A stretch of 64,000 bases of DNA from Aldehydirespirator sp965204415 (GCA_965204415.1 CBDBEL010000003.1:124001-188000), one strand, 5' to 3'; positions 32,880-41,362 are shown, counted from the first letter of the stretch. The notes: generated from the sequence alone by a model not told the origin. Made by a program: numbers and translations.

Positions 32880-34025
32880 ATGGTCGCGCTGCCCACCACC
32901 GACATCAGGCGGACACCGGCCGTGGTCTTCGACGGCATCGCCATCGAGCCTCCCCCCGAAGACTCCTTCATGGACCCGGCCGGCTACTTCTCCCAGCCGC
33001 TGTTCGATCTGGAGATGCGGGTGGCGTTCGGAAGGTCGTGGGTGTTCGTGGGCGACCTGTCCCAGCTCAAGGAGCCGGGCGACTACGTCACCGAGACCGT
33101 CGGCTATGAGCCGGTGGTCGTGATCCGGGGTCGCGACGGTGAGCTCAGGGCCTTCACCAACGTGTGCCCCCACCGGGCCAGCACGCTCGTGGAGGGCACC
33201 GGCAACTGCGGGCGGCGCCTCGTCTGCCCCTACCACGGGTGGACCTTCGAACTCGACGGTCGCCTTGTCGCGATCCCCCACCAGCGTGGCTTCGACGAGG
33301 TCGTGGACCGCGGCGCCCACGGCCTGCAGGAGGTGGCCGTGGATGTGTGGGCGCAGTTCGTGTTCGTCAACGTGTCCGGCGACGCTGTCCCACTGCTCGA
33401 GTGGATGCACCCGCTGCCAGACCAGCTCGGCGGCCACAATCTCGAGGCGGCGACCAGGACCTACGTGCTCGACGACGAGGTGAACGCCAACTGGAAAGTC
33501 ATGATGGACAACGCCTTCTGCGACTACCACCTCGAGTTCGTGCACGCCAACTCCCTGGGCCGTTACGCCGACCCTGCCTCGCTCCAGGAGGACATCTGGG
33601 AGCACACCGGGCGACTGATGACCCGCTGGAGTCCCGAGCAGCTGGCCACGACGCCGGTGCTGCCCCATCTATCCGGCAACGAGGCCTTGGGGGCCGTCGC
33701 CTACTCGGTGTTCCCGAACTGGTTCATCGCCGCGTTCCCCAACGGCGGCTGCTCGCTCATGTGGTGGAACCCGATCAGCCTGGACCGGAGCCGGGCCAGG
33801 GTGTGGAACTACTCGCCCGATCCCGACGCCGACCACCGCTCCGACTTCGAGATGCTCAAGATGGTGCAGGCCGAGGACTACGCCATCTGCGAGAAGGTCC
33901 AGAGGGGTCTGCGGTCCCGCTTCTATGAGCCAGGACCGCAGCACTACCTGGAGCTGCGCATCCGGGGTTTCCAGCGGCGCCTGATGACGATGCTGGCCGG
34001 AGCGATCGCCGACGTCGACTGCTGA
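32880..34025 (+). CDS. Rieske non-heme iron oxygenase, alpha subunit 2
   Basis: 381 residues from ATG 32880, which has AAGGAGG at an ideal 6-nt distance; the ATG at 32874 touches the binding site and is less likely. Rieske ligands are in CPHRAS near residue 96 and CPYHGW near 116, mononuclear iron ligands in NWKVMMDNAFCDYHLEFVH near 205. It is a paralogue of the 26419-27531 product. Copy C of the dispersed repeat follows at once. Confidence 0.93.
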   Translation: MVALPTTDIRRTPAVVFDGIAIEPPPEDSFMDPAGYFSQPLFDLEMRVAFGRSWVFVGDLSQLKEPGDYVTETVGYEPVVVIRGRDGELRAFTNVCPHRASTLVEGTGNCGRRLVCPYHGWTFELDGRLVAIPHQRGFDEVVDRGAHGLQEVAVDVWAQFVFVNVSGDAVPLLEWMHPLPDQLGGHNLEAATRTYVLDDEVNANWKVMMDNAFCDYHLEFVHANSLGRYADPASLQEDIWEHTGRLMTRWSPEQLATTPVLPHLSGNEALGAVAYSVFPNWFIAAFPNGGCSLMWWNPISLDRSRARVWNYSPDPDADHRSDFEMLKMVQAEDYAICEKVQRGLRSRFYEPGPQHYLELRIRGFQRRLMTMLAGAIADVDC

Positions 34026-34040
34026 CCGCTCAGGCGGTGT

Positions 34041-34194
34041 CTAGGCGGCGGGCGCGGGTAGGTGCAGGCCTGTCGCGTCGCAGCGGTGTCATTCCCGCTC
34101 TTGTTCGCTGCGCTCACGGGCCGCTCGGGCCACGGCCTCGCGCCGTATGGGCCCGGATCGCCCGCCTACTTGCTCGGCCTCTAGGCGGCGGGCG
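34041..34194. repeat. Dispersed MITE-like repeat, copy C, with 14-bp flanking direct repeats
   Basis: CTAGGCGGCGGGCG occurs at 34041-34054 and again at 34181-34194, bracketing the element exactly. The internal 124 bp match copy B. Deleting one 140-bp period restores a simple hydrolase end (see the findings), which supports insertion with target duplication. The element has no ORF of its own. Confidence 0.85.
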
Positions 34195-35132
34195 ATCAGC
34201 GCGGCCACCTCGTCGAGTGCGCCCCGTGAGGAAGGCAGCGCAGCCTGGAAACCCAGGAACCCGTGGATGGTCCCGGCTTGGTGCAGCAGCACCGTGTCCA
34301 CCCCCGCGGCAGAGCAGGCACCGGCGAAGTCCACGCCCTGATCTCTGAGGGGGTCGAGTCCCGCGGTCACCACCACCGCGGGTGCCAGCCCGGCGAGGTC
34401 GGCCCGCAGCGGGCTGAGCTCGGGGACGGTGCGGTCGACGCCCTCGGGGGCGTACTGGTCCCAGTACCACTCCATGCGCTCGCGGGTCAGGAAATACCCC
34501 TCGGCGAGTTCCAGCATCGACCGGTCGTCGGTGCGGCAGTCGGTGATCGGGCACAGCATCGCGCACACGCCGAGTCTCGGACTCCCCCGGTCCCGGGACC
34601 TGAGGGCGCCGACCGCGGCCAGGTGCCCCCCGGCGCTGTCACCGGCGATTCCCAACCGCTGGGGGTCGACGCCCAGGTCGGCGCCGTTGGCGGCGGCCCA
34701 CTCGAGAGCAGCCCACGTATCCTCCACGGCCGCGGGGAACGGGTGCTCCGGAGCGAGGCGATAGTCAACGGAGAGCAGCGCGCAGCCGGCCCGGTTGGCG
34801 AGGGCCCGGCACAAGCTGTCCTGGATGTCGAGATCGCCGATCACCCAGCCCCCTCCGTGCAGGTAGACCACCAGTGGGGGCGGTTCAACGCACCGGGGCC
34901 GGTAGAGGCGCAGCCCGAGATCGCCGCCGGGACCGTCGATGGAGAGATCGGCGACGTGATCCACCGGCTCGGGGGGTCCCTTCAGTTCGGTGATGACGGG
35001 CGGCCGGGCCCTCATCGCCTCCAGGCTCGGCGGCCCGCTGGGGCCGCCGAGCAGCTCGAGCAGTCCAGCCACCCCCTCGTCGAGCGTCTCAGACGCTGCG
35101 CCCATCGATGCGCTCCTGGTCGCCGTGGCCAT
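34089..35132 (-). CDS. Alpha/beta hydrolase 3 (HSL-type esterase) with a repeat-derived C-terminus
   Basis: 347 residues from ATG 35132 (ATG 35105 possible). HSL-family oxyanion motif VVYLHGGGWVIGDL near residue 90, nucleophile GDSAGGHLAA near 165, acid in TAGLDPLRDQG near 260 and His in TIHGFLGF near 293. The last ~32 residues (EAEQVGGRSG... to ARERSEQERE) are encoded by repeat copy C; without the insertion the frame would end RRLDTA-stop. The enzyme core is intact. It is divergent from the ABC importer across site 4. Confidence 0.88.
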   Translation of the reverse strand: MATATRSASMGAASETLDEGVAGLLELLGGPSGPPSLEAMRARPPVITELKGPPEPVDHVADLSIDGPGGDLGLRLYRPRCVEPPPLVVYLHGGGWVIGDLDIQDSLCRALANRAGCALLSVDYRLAPEHPFPAAVEDTWAALEWAAANGADLGVDPQRLGIAGDSAGGHLAAVGALRSRDRGSPRLGVCAMLCPITDCRTDDRSMLELAEGYFLTRERMEWYWDQYAPEGVDRTVPELSPLRADLAGLAPAVVVTAGLDPLRDQGVDFAGACSAAGVDTVLLHQAGTIHGFLGFQAALPSSRGALDEVAALIARRLEAEQVGGRSGPIRREAVARAARERSEQERE

Positions 35133-35199
35133 CCGTTCAGCTTGCCACAACCGCGCATGCCCGCACCGCCGGCTGCTGCGTGCGCTCGGATTGACTGCG

Positions 35200-35214
35200 A
35201 AGTGTCTGACCTTT
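35200..35214. promoter_or_regulatory. Operator-like palindrome, site 4 (AAgtGTCtGACctTT)
   Basis: Identical to site 3 over the full 15 bp. It lies 68 nt before the ABC binding-protein start and 67 nt before the divergent esterase start. Confidence 0.8.
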
Positions 35215-35282
35215 AGCATCGGCGAGCATTCTTGACAGCGGCGTCGCCCGGCGCTGCTGAAGCGATCCCGATGGGGGAAACG

Positions 35283-36677
35283 ATGAGATCACGACAGTTC
35301 CGACTGGGCTTCCGGCTGATAGCGGTTCTTCTCGCGCTTGGACTCGTGGCCGCGGCCTGCGGCGACGACGAGCCCGACACCGCGGCCGCAGACGCCGCGC
35401 TTGCCCAGGCCCAAGCGGACGCAGCCGCCGCAGACGCAGCCGCCGCGGACGCCCAGGCCGAGGCGGATGAAGCCTCTGCCGAAGCTGAGGCGGCTGCTGC
35501 GGCCGCCGCAGACGCTGAAGCGGCCCTCGAAGCCGCGATGGCCGAAGCCGGGGCCGACTCCGCAGCGGTCGCTGATCTCGAGGCTCAATTGGCCGCCGCC
35601 CAGGAGGCCGAAGCCGCGGCTGCAGCCGAGGCCGCGGCGGCCATGGCGGAGGCTGAGGAGGCGAAGGCCGCAGCCGAAGCCGCGATGGCAGAACCGATGG
35701 AGGAGGCCATGCCGGAGCTGTCGGGCGAGCTGGTGTGGTGGTCGGACTGGACCATCGAGCAGACCGAGGCGTTCATCGACGCCTTCAACGAGGTCCACCC
35801 GGGCATCCAGGTGGAGTACACCCGCTCCGACGACGCCGAGATGTTCGACCGCTTCATGACCGAGTCCGAGGCCGGCACCATCGACGCCGACATCGCGATC
35901 ATCGGCTGGGACGGCTTCTCCCGCATCTGGGAGAGCCTCGGCTACCTGCACGCCTTCGACTCTCCCAACAAGGGCAACATCCCGTCTGACCTGAGGGCCG
36001 CGTCGGGCGCCTGGTACACCTACGGGACCCTGCTCGAGGGCATCTGCTACAACACCGAGCGCATCGAGGAGCTGGGCCTCGACCCGCTGGAGACCTGGGG
36101 CGACCTCGCCGATCCGCAGTACCGCGACGAGATCGTCATGCAGGACATCCTCAAGGTGGGCAGCGGCGCCCACGACATGATGATCGAGACCCGGGTGATG
36201 TGGGACGAGAACACTTGGGAAGAGTTCTGGGCCGGCTACGGCGCCAACAACGTCGTGTTCCAGCCCGACTACACCGCGGCCCAGCAGCAGCTGGTGCAGG
36301 GCAACTTCGCGGTGCTCGGCCTGTGCTACCTCGACTTCGTGCAGCCCTCGATCGACCAGGGCGCCCCGGTCGTGTGGGTGGCGCCGGAGTTCGTGATCAC
36401 GGTGGGCTTCACCGTGAACATCCCGGCCACCTCCGACAACAAGGAGAACGCCGAGGCCTTCGTCAACTACATCATCAGCGAGGAGGGCCAGGCCGCGGTG
36501 GCCAACATCGTCGGCCAGGTGCCGGCATGGCCCGACGCTCCCTATCCCGAAGCGGCCCTGGCCGCGGCGGGCAAGCCGACGATCCTCGCTCTGGGCACGC
36601 CCAAGGCTGAGGCGGAGTACAACAACAACGCCGAGTGGTACGTCGAGCGAGCCAAGGAATGGTTCGACCTGAGGTGA
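35283..36677 (+). CDS. ABC importer substrate-binding lipoprotein with long Ala/Glu coiled coil
   Basis: 464 residues from ATG 35283 with GATGGGGG upstream. A signal peptide with lipobox LVAAACGDD places the lipid-anchored Cys near residue 26. It is followed by ~110 residues that are almost only Ala, Glu, Asp and Gln with heptad-like spacing, an apparent coiled coil or stalk, and then the binding domain (SGELVWWSDW... VHPGIQVEY ... GTLLEGICYNTERIEELG). The domain resembles PotD/FbpA-type binding proteins. The stalk is unusual for this family. Its stop overlaps the ATPase start (GTGA). Confidence 0.88.
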   Translation: MRSRQFRLGFRLIAVLLALGLVAAACGDDEPDTAAADAALAQAQADAAAADAAAADAQAEADEASAEAEAAAAAAADAEAALEAAMAEAGADSAAVADLEAQLAAAQEAEAAAAAEAAAAMAEAEEAKAAAEAAMAEPMEEAMPELSGELVWWSDWTIEQTEAFIDAFNEVHPGIQVEYTRSDDAEMFDRFMTESEAGTIDADIAIIGWDGFSRIWESLGYLHAFDSPNKGNIPSDLRAASGAWYTYGTLLEGICYNTERIEELGLDPLETWGDLADPQYRDEIVMQDILKVGSGAHDMMIETRVMWDENTWEEFWAGYGANNVVFQPDYTAAQQQLVQGNFAVLGLCYLDFVQPSIDQGAPVVWVAPEFVITVGFTVNIPATSDNKENAEAFVNYIISEEGQAAVANIVGQVPAWPDAPYPEAALAAAGKPTILALGTPKAEAEYNNNAEWYVERAKEWFDLR

Positions 36678-37768
36678 CATCACCGGTGGAGGATCAGCTC
36701 GCCCTGCGGGCCGACAACCTCCACAAGAAGTTCGGCGCGGTCACCGCGCTGGCGGGTGTCAGCTTCTCGATCCGCACAGGAGAGTTCGTAACCCTCCTGG
36801 GACCGAGCGGCTGCGGCAAGTCGACAATCCTGCGGATCCTCGCAGGGATCGAGACGCCGACCCGCGGCGCGGTGGCCATCGGCGGCAAGGTCGTCAACGA
36901 CACCGATCGCCGGATCCTGGTCCAGCCCGAGCGGCGCGACCTGTCCATGGTGTTCCAGTCGTACGCGGTGTGGCCCCACATGAGCGTGGCCGCCAACGTC
37001 GCCTTCCCGCTGCGCTACCGCAAGGTGCCCCGCAGCGAGCGCCGCGGCCGGGTCACCGAGGCCCTGCGAGCGGTCCGCATGGAGGAGTACGTCGACCGCT
37101 TCCCGCACCAGCTCTCGGGCGGGCAGCAGCAGCGGGTGGCGGTGGCCCGCTCCATCGTGGGCCATCCCGCCCTGCTGCTGCTCGACGAGCCGCTGTCGAA
37201 CCTCGACGCCCGCCTGCGCGAGGACATGCGGGTCGAGCTGAAACGGCTCCACCTGGAGCTGGGGCTGACCATGCTGTACGTGACCCACGACCAGTCCGAG
37301 GCGCTGGCCATGTCGGACCGGATCCTGGTGATGGACCACGGGCTGGTGCTGCAGGAGGGCACCCCCGAGGAGGTCTACCGGTCGCCGGAGTCGCTGACGG
37401 TGGCCCGCTTCCTGGGCGTGAAGAACATCGTCGCCGGAACGGTGGCCGGCGACAGCGTGGTCGAGGCCCTAGGCGGGTCCCTGCCCGCCACCCTCGCCGA
37501 GCCCATGGCGCCCGGCACCGATGTGGCCGTGGCCATCCGCCCCGACGGGTTCAGCCTGGCCGAGCAGGGGTCGTCGCGGCCCAGCATCTCCGGCGAGATC
37601 AGGCTGGCCCAGTTCCTGGGCGGGGCCTACGAGCACGAGATCGACGCGGGCGGGACCATGGTCATCGCCCAGTCCCCCCAGCGGCTCGGTGATCGGGGCG
37701 ACACCGTGGACCTGTCGATAGACCCCGAGGCGGTCATCGCCTTCCCGGCTGACGAAACCGTCACGTGA
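36674..37768 (+). CDS. ABC importer ATPase (PotA/FbpC type)
   Basis: 364 residues from GTG 36674, overlapping the previous stop; the earlier in-frame ATG at 36635 would overlap the binding protein by 43 nt. Walker A GPSGCGKST near residue 43, Q-loop MVFQSYAVWPHM near 95, signature LSGGQQQRVAVARS near 147, Walker B LLLLDEPLSNLDA near 171 and H-loop THDQSEALAMSD. A TOBE-like C-terminal domain follows. The stop forms GTGA and opens the first of four mini-ORFs before the permease. Confidence 0.95.
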   Translation: MTSPVEDQLALRADNLHKKFGAVTALAGVSFSIRTGEFVTLLGPSGCGKSTILRILAGIETPTRGAVAIGGKVVNDTDRRILVQPERRDLSMVFQSYAVWPHMSVAANVAFPLRYRKVPRSERRGRVTEALRAVRMEEYVDRFPHQLSGGQQQRVAVARSIVGHPALLLLDEPLSNLDARLREDMRVELKRLHLELGLTMLYVTHDQSEALAMSDRILVMDHGLVLQEGTPEEVYRSPESLTVARFLGVKNIVAGTVAGDSVVEALGGSLPATLAEPMAPGTDVAVAIRPDGFSLAEQGSSRPSISGEIRLAQFLGGAYEHEIDAGGTMVIAQSPQRLGDRGDTVDLSIDPEAVIAFPADETVT

Positions 37769-37827
37769 CCGGCACCGCCACCGAGCCCGACACGACCGCC
37801 ACCAGCACCGAGGCTGCCGACACATGA
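37765..37827 (+). CDS. Junction mini-ORF 1 of 4 (20 codons)
   Basis: GTG at 37765 lies in the ATPase stop (GTGA). The peptide MTGTATEPDTTATSTEAADT ends at a TGA that overlaps the next ATG (ATGA). A GAGG lies 10 nt before that ATG, so each unit carries the ribosome binding site for the following one. The first residues (MTGTATEP) equal the permease N-terminus. Confidence 0.45.
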   Translation: MTGTATEPDTTATSTEAADT

Positions 37828-37886
37828 CCGGCACCGCCACCGAGCCCGACACGACCGCCACCAGCACCAAGGCTGCCGACACATGA
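37824..37886 (+). CDS. Junction mini-ORF 2 of 4 (20 codons)
   Basis: Starts at ATG 37824 inside the previous stop and ends in ATGA. The peptide is MTGTATEPDTTATSTKAADT; the only change from unit 1 is Glu to Lys near its end. AAGG lies 10 nt before the next start. Confidence 0.45.
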   Translation: MTGTATEPDTTATSTKAADT

Positions 37887-37945
37887 CCGGCACCGCCACC
37901 GAGCCCGACACGACCGCCACCAGCACCAAGGCTGCCGACACATGA
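37883..37945 (+). CDS. Junction mini-ORF 3 of 4 (20 codons)
   Basis: Identical in DNA to unit 2, showing that the array expanded recently. It is coupled by ATGA on both sides. Confidence 0.45.
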   Translation: MTGTATEPDTTATSTKAADT

Positions 37946-38004
37946 CCGGCACCGCCACCGAGCCCGACACGACCGCCACCAGCACCAAGGCTGCCGTCAC
38001 ATGA
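37942..38004 (+). CDS. Junction mini-ORF 4 of 4 (20 codons)
   Basis: As unit 3 except GAC to GTC near the end (MTGTATEPDTTATSTKAAVT). Its stop overlaps the true permease ATG at 38001. The GTCACATGACC end resembles the ATPase end GTCACGTGACC, which marks the ancestral boundary. Confidence 0.45.
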   Translation: MTGTATEPDTTATSTKAAVT

Positions 38005-39782
38005 CCGGCACCGCCACCGAGCCCGGAGCGCCTCCAGCCGACCAGCCGCCCGATCCGGCCCCCGCCGCCGGCACGCTGTGGGCCGCGGCCCGCCAGCGGG
38101 CGCTGTCGTTCCCGTTCGGCCTGCGGATCGTTCTGACCCTGGCGGTGTTCATACTGGTGGTGCTGCCGTTCTACCGGCTGATCCTGGGATCGTTCCAGGA
38201 GGGCGGCCCGCCCGAGCGGGGCCCGCTGACCCTGCAGAACTACCGGGACACCTTCGACAAGTCCAGCGACATCATCGGCAACACCCTGGAGTTCGCGGTG
38301 GGCCAGACGGTGGTGCCGCTGGTGATCGGCGTGCTGCTGGCCTGGGTGGTGACCCGCACCGACGTCCCGTGGCGCGGCGTGTGGGAGTTCTCCACGATCG
38401 GCCTGTACTTCATCCCGCTGCTGGCCGCGGGCACGGCATGGAGCATCCTGCTCGGCGGGCGCAACGGCATGCTCAACGAGATCATCCGGGCCGTCACCCC
38501 GTGGGACGGCTTCGACGTGTACTCCATGCCGGGCATGATCTTCGTGCAGTCGCTGTACCTGGTTCCGCTGGTGTTCCTGGTGGTGGCGGCCAGCATGCGT
38601 AACGTGTCGCCCGACTACGAGCACGCCGCCCGGATCAACGGCGCGTCGCCGCTGTCGGTGTTCTTCAAGATCACCCTGGGCGTGTCCCGTCCCGCGCTGC
38701 TGTCGGCCGCGGTGCTGTGCTTCATCATCGGGCTCGGCTCGATGGAGATACCGCTGCTGTTCGGCTTCCCGGCCAAGGAGCACGTGTTCACCACCGACAT
38801 CTTCCATGCCCTGCGGGTGCGGATGCCCCGCGAGCACGGCCGGGCCTCGGCCACCGGGGTGGTGCTGCTGGCCGCGTCGATGGTGGTGCTGATCGCGTAC
38901 CTGCGGTCGATCCGCCACAGCGAGCGCTACGTGACCGTCAGCGGAAAGGGAAGCCAGGAGAGCCCGACCCGGCTGGGACGCTGGCGCTGGGTGGTGTTCG
39001 CGGCGTGCTGCGGGTTCTTCTTCCTGACGATGGTGCTGCCCTTCATCGCGGTGGTGGTCGGCTCGCTGCTGCCCTACATCGGCCGCCCCGACACCGAGCT
39101 GCTGGCCCAGTCGTCGCTGGAGAACTACCGCCAGCTCAGCGACAACCCGATCCTGTGGCGGTCGCTCAAGAACAGCCTCACGCTGTCGTTGGGGTCGGGG
39201 CTGTTCGTGATGGTCTTCGGCGCGCTGGTGGCCTACTGCGTGGTGCGGTTCAGGGGCCGCTGGAGCCGCACCATCGACTACGGCGCCAGCCTGCCGCTGA
39301 TGGTCCCCGGCGTGGTGATGGCCACCTCGCTGCTCTACACCTACATCACCTTCAGCCTGCCGGGAGGGTTCTCGATCTACGGCACGTTGTGGATCATGGC
39401 CATGGCCTACGTCGTTTACTTCCTGCCGGTGGCGGTGCGCCAGATGACCGGCCCGGTGGTGCAGCTGTCGGCCGACCTCGAGCACGCCAGCCGCATCTCG
39501 GGCGCGGGCAACCTGGCCACCATGGGCCGGATCGTGCTGCCCATCCTGCGGCCCGCCCTGCTGGGGGGCCTGATACTGGCGTTCATCACCTACATGCGGG
39601 AGTTCACCCTGTCGGTGCTGCTGTTCCGCTCAGGCACCGAGGTGATCACCACCGTGATGTACAGCTTCTACAACAACGGCCGGCTGCCCTTCGTGGCCGC
39701 CATCTCGGTGGGCCTGTGGGTGGCCGGCATGCTCCTGATGGTGATCCTGCGCTTCGTCCTAAAGGCCCGCATCACCTTCTGA
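38001..39782 (+). CDS. ABC importer permease, fused double-domain (FbpB/ThiP type)
   Basis: 593 residues from ATG 38001. About 12 membrane helices in two homologous halves, each with an EAA-type loop: EHAARINGASPLSVFFKITL near residue 205 and EHASRISGAGNLATMGRIVLP near 495. This permease type serves iron, thiamine or small-anion importers with a single fused chain. The first eight residues are the unit repeated upstream. Substrate unknown; neighbours suggest a substrate of the island's catabolic genes. Confidence 0.92.
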   Translation: MTGTATEPGAPPADQPPDPAPAAGTLWAAARQRALSFPFGLRIVLTLAVFILVVLPFYRLILGSFQEGGPPERGPLTLQNYRDTFDKSSDIIGNTLEFAVGQTVVPLVIGVLLAWVVTRTDVPWRGVWEFSTIGLYFIPLLAAGTAWSILLGGRNGMLNEIIRAVTPWDGFDVYSMPGMIFVQSLYLVPLVFLVVAASMRNVSPDYEHAARINGASPLSVFFKITLGVSRPALLSAAVLCFIIGLGSMEIPLLFGFPAKEHVFTTDIFHALRVRMPREHGRASATGVVLLAASMVVLIAYLRSIRHSERYVTVSGKGSQESPTRLGRWRWVVFAACCGFFFLTMVLPFIAVVVGSLLPYIGRPDTELLAQSSLENYRQLSDNPILWRSLKNSLTLSLGSGLFVMVFGALVAYCVVRFRGRWSRTIDYGASLPLMVPGVVMATSLLYTYITFSLPGGFSIYGTLWIMAMAYVVYFLPVAVRQMTGPVVQLSADLEHASRISGAGNLATMGRIVLPILRPALLGGLILAFITYMREFTLSVLLFRSGTEVITTVMYSFYNNGRLPFVAAISVGLWVAGMLLMVILRFVLKARITF

Positions 39783-39845
39783 CCCGCCCCAGGTTCATAC
39801 CCGCGCCAGGTTCTGACCCGCCCCAGGTTCATACCCGCGCCAGCT
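39778..39845. repeat. 34-bp tandem repeat at the permease stop (2 copies)
   Basis: CTGACCCGCCCCAGGTTCAT... is repeated at a 34-bp period (39778 and 39812 region), starting at the permease stop codon. It lies in the 86-bp convergent gap before the PrpD gene. No T-run follows, so a terminator role is not evident. Confidence 0.75.
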
Positions 39846-39868
39846 TTCGGGCCCACACCGGGAGGTTC

Positions 39869-41248
39869 CTATGTAAGCGTGTCTAGGAGGGCTTTCCAGG
39901 AGCCGGGGGCGCCCATCGATAGGGCGTGCTCGGCGATGGCGTCCCTGGCCTCGGCGCTGTAGACGGCTGAGGCGAGGTCGTCGAACTTCTCTCGGCACTC
40001 TTCGTCGGTGAACGGGTTGCCGGGGTCGCCCTTGGGATCGTCGACCCGCTGGGTGTGGACATCGCCGCTGCGGGTGGTGACCCGGGCCCAGGCCCGCCAC
40101 TTGTCGGGGAAGTCGCGGTCGATCTCGGGATCGACCTCGTAGCCCACCCGGTCCATGAGCGCCAGCGCGGCCGGGTCGGACAGGCGGGCCTCTTCGTACT
40201 CGGCCAGCCCGGCCCGGCCCCACAGCAACGCCGCGGCCCCGCCGAAGGCCAGGCTGAACTGGGCGTCCACCACCGAGGCCGGCCGGCGCTTGGACGCCGC
40301 GGGCTCGGCCACGATGTCGACGGCCACCGACGGGATCCCGATCACCACCGACTCGACGTCGCCGGCGCCCACGCCGTGATCGGAGCGGATGGCCAGCAGC
40401 GCGTCGATGGCGCCCTGGTTGTAGCGGCAGCAGGTGTGGCGCTTGATGCTGGTGGACACCACCTCCAGCGGCCACCGGCCCCAACCCTCCAGCAGCCGGT
40501 CGGGCTCGGGGGCCTCGCTGTGGGCGGCCAGGAAGCCGCGCTCACCGCAGATGCCGTCGTCGGTGCCGACATAGCCGTCGGCCGCGAGCAGCCCGGCCTC
40601 CACTCCGTTGCGGGCTGCCAGCGCCGGATGGAGGCGCTTGGTCCAGGCGCCGTCGCGAAGGAACTCCATGCTGCCCGAGGCCATCGTGGCCGCTATCCCG
40701 ACGGCGGAGTTGAGACCGCCGGCGTCGAGGCCCATAGCAGCCGCGGCCGCGGCTGCCGCGCCCAGCGCCCCGATGGTGCCGGTGGGATGGAAGTGGCGGG
40801 CGTAGTGGGACGCGGGGTCGGCGGCCCGGCCGGCCCGGCACATCACCTCGAAGCCGATCACCACCGCTCGCACCAGGTCCCGCTCGTCGCCGCCGGCCAG
40901 GGCGGTGGCGGCCATGGCCGCGGGGTACATCACCACGCCGGGATGGCTGGAGGACGAGTTGTGGACGTCGTCGTACTCGATGGAGTGCCCGGCCACCGCG
41001 TTGGCCATCGCGGCCGGGACCGGCGCCGCGGTGACACCGGCACCGATCACGGGCAGGGCCGCACTGGCGTCGTGGGCGAAGCGGTCCATCGTGCGGCGGA
41101 ACGTCGTGGCGGAGTCCGTGACCGACCCGGCCGCGGCCACCCCGAGATGGTCGAGCAGCAGCCGGCGCACCGCCTCGATCTCCGGCTCGTCCAGTGCATC
41201 GAAGGAGACGCCAGAAACGGCCTCGGCCAGTTCTCTCGTACGGCTCAT
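39869..41248 (-). CDS. MmgE/PrpD family protein 1
   Basis: 459 residues from ATG 41248 with GGGAGGA upstream; the frame beyond it crosses a 47-bp repeat copy. MmgE/PrpD markers are GHSIEYDDVHNSSSSHPG near residue 88, ARHFHPTGTIGALGAA near 150 and the AWTKRLHPALAARNG segment near 200. Relatives are 2-methylcitrate dehydratase and iminodisuccinate epimerase, so dehydration or isomerisation of an acid is expected. Two other members are at 51342 and 56730. Confidence 0.9.
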   Translation of the reverse strand: MSRTRELAEAVSGVSFDALDEPEIEAVRRLLLDHLGVAAAGSVTDSATTFRRTMDRFAHDASAALPVIGAGVTAAPVPAAMANAVAGHSIEYDDVHNSSSSHPGVVMYPAAMAATALAGGDERDLVRAVVIGFEVMCRAGRAADPASHYARHFHPTGTIGALGAAAAAAAAMGLDAGGLNSAVGIAATMASGSMEFLRDGAWTKRLHPALAARNGVEAGLLAADGYVGTDDGICGERGFLAAHSEAPEPDRLLEGWGRWPLEVVSTSIKRHTCCRYNQGAIDALLAIRSDHGVGAGDVESVVIGIPSVAVDIVAEPAASKRRPASVVDAQFSLAFGGAAALLWGRAGLAEYEEARLSDPAALALMDRVGYEVDPEIDRDFPDKWRAWARVTTRSGDVHTQRVDDPKGDPGNPFTDEECREKFDDLASAVYSAEARDAIAEHALSMGAPGSWKALLDTLT

Positions 41249-41297
41249 CGTCGTCCTCCCCGAACAGTCGTCCCACAGTTCATCGGGCATCACGATC

Positions 41298-41344
41298 GAA
41301 CTGGCAGCACGATGCACGCCATCCGTGCACAACGCTGCCAATTC
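41298..41344. repeat. 47-bp imperfect palindromic repeat, copy 3
   Basis: Same length and ends as 2020-2066 (GAACTGGCAGC ... GCTGCCAATTC). The arms here are almost perfect inverted repeats and the centre is TGCACG-CCATC-CGTGCA. About nine differences from copy 1 are concentrated in the centre. Between the PrpD and acyl-CoA dehydrogenase genes. Confidence 0.72.
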
Positions 41345-41362
41345 CGGCCCGGCACCTGGTCA

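Larger units (their letters stand above)
37765..38024. repeat. 59-bp tandem repeat at the ATPase/permease junction (4.4 copies)
   Basis: Units begin at 37766, 37825, 37884, 37943 and 38002 (TGACCGGCACCGCCACCGAG in each). The period of 59 is 3x20-1, exactly what is needed for 20-codon ORFs chained by 4-nt overlaps. There are no spacers between the units, so it is not CRISPR. Confidence 0.93.

Noticed and set aside
37765..38024. CRISPR array
   Set aside because: The 59-bp units are contiguous without unique spacers, are readable as ORFs, and no cas genes are nearby.
39783..39868. Rho-independent terminator between the convergent permease and PrpD genes
   Set aside because: The tandem 34-bp units do not form a clear stem followed by a T-run.
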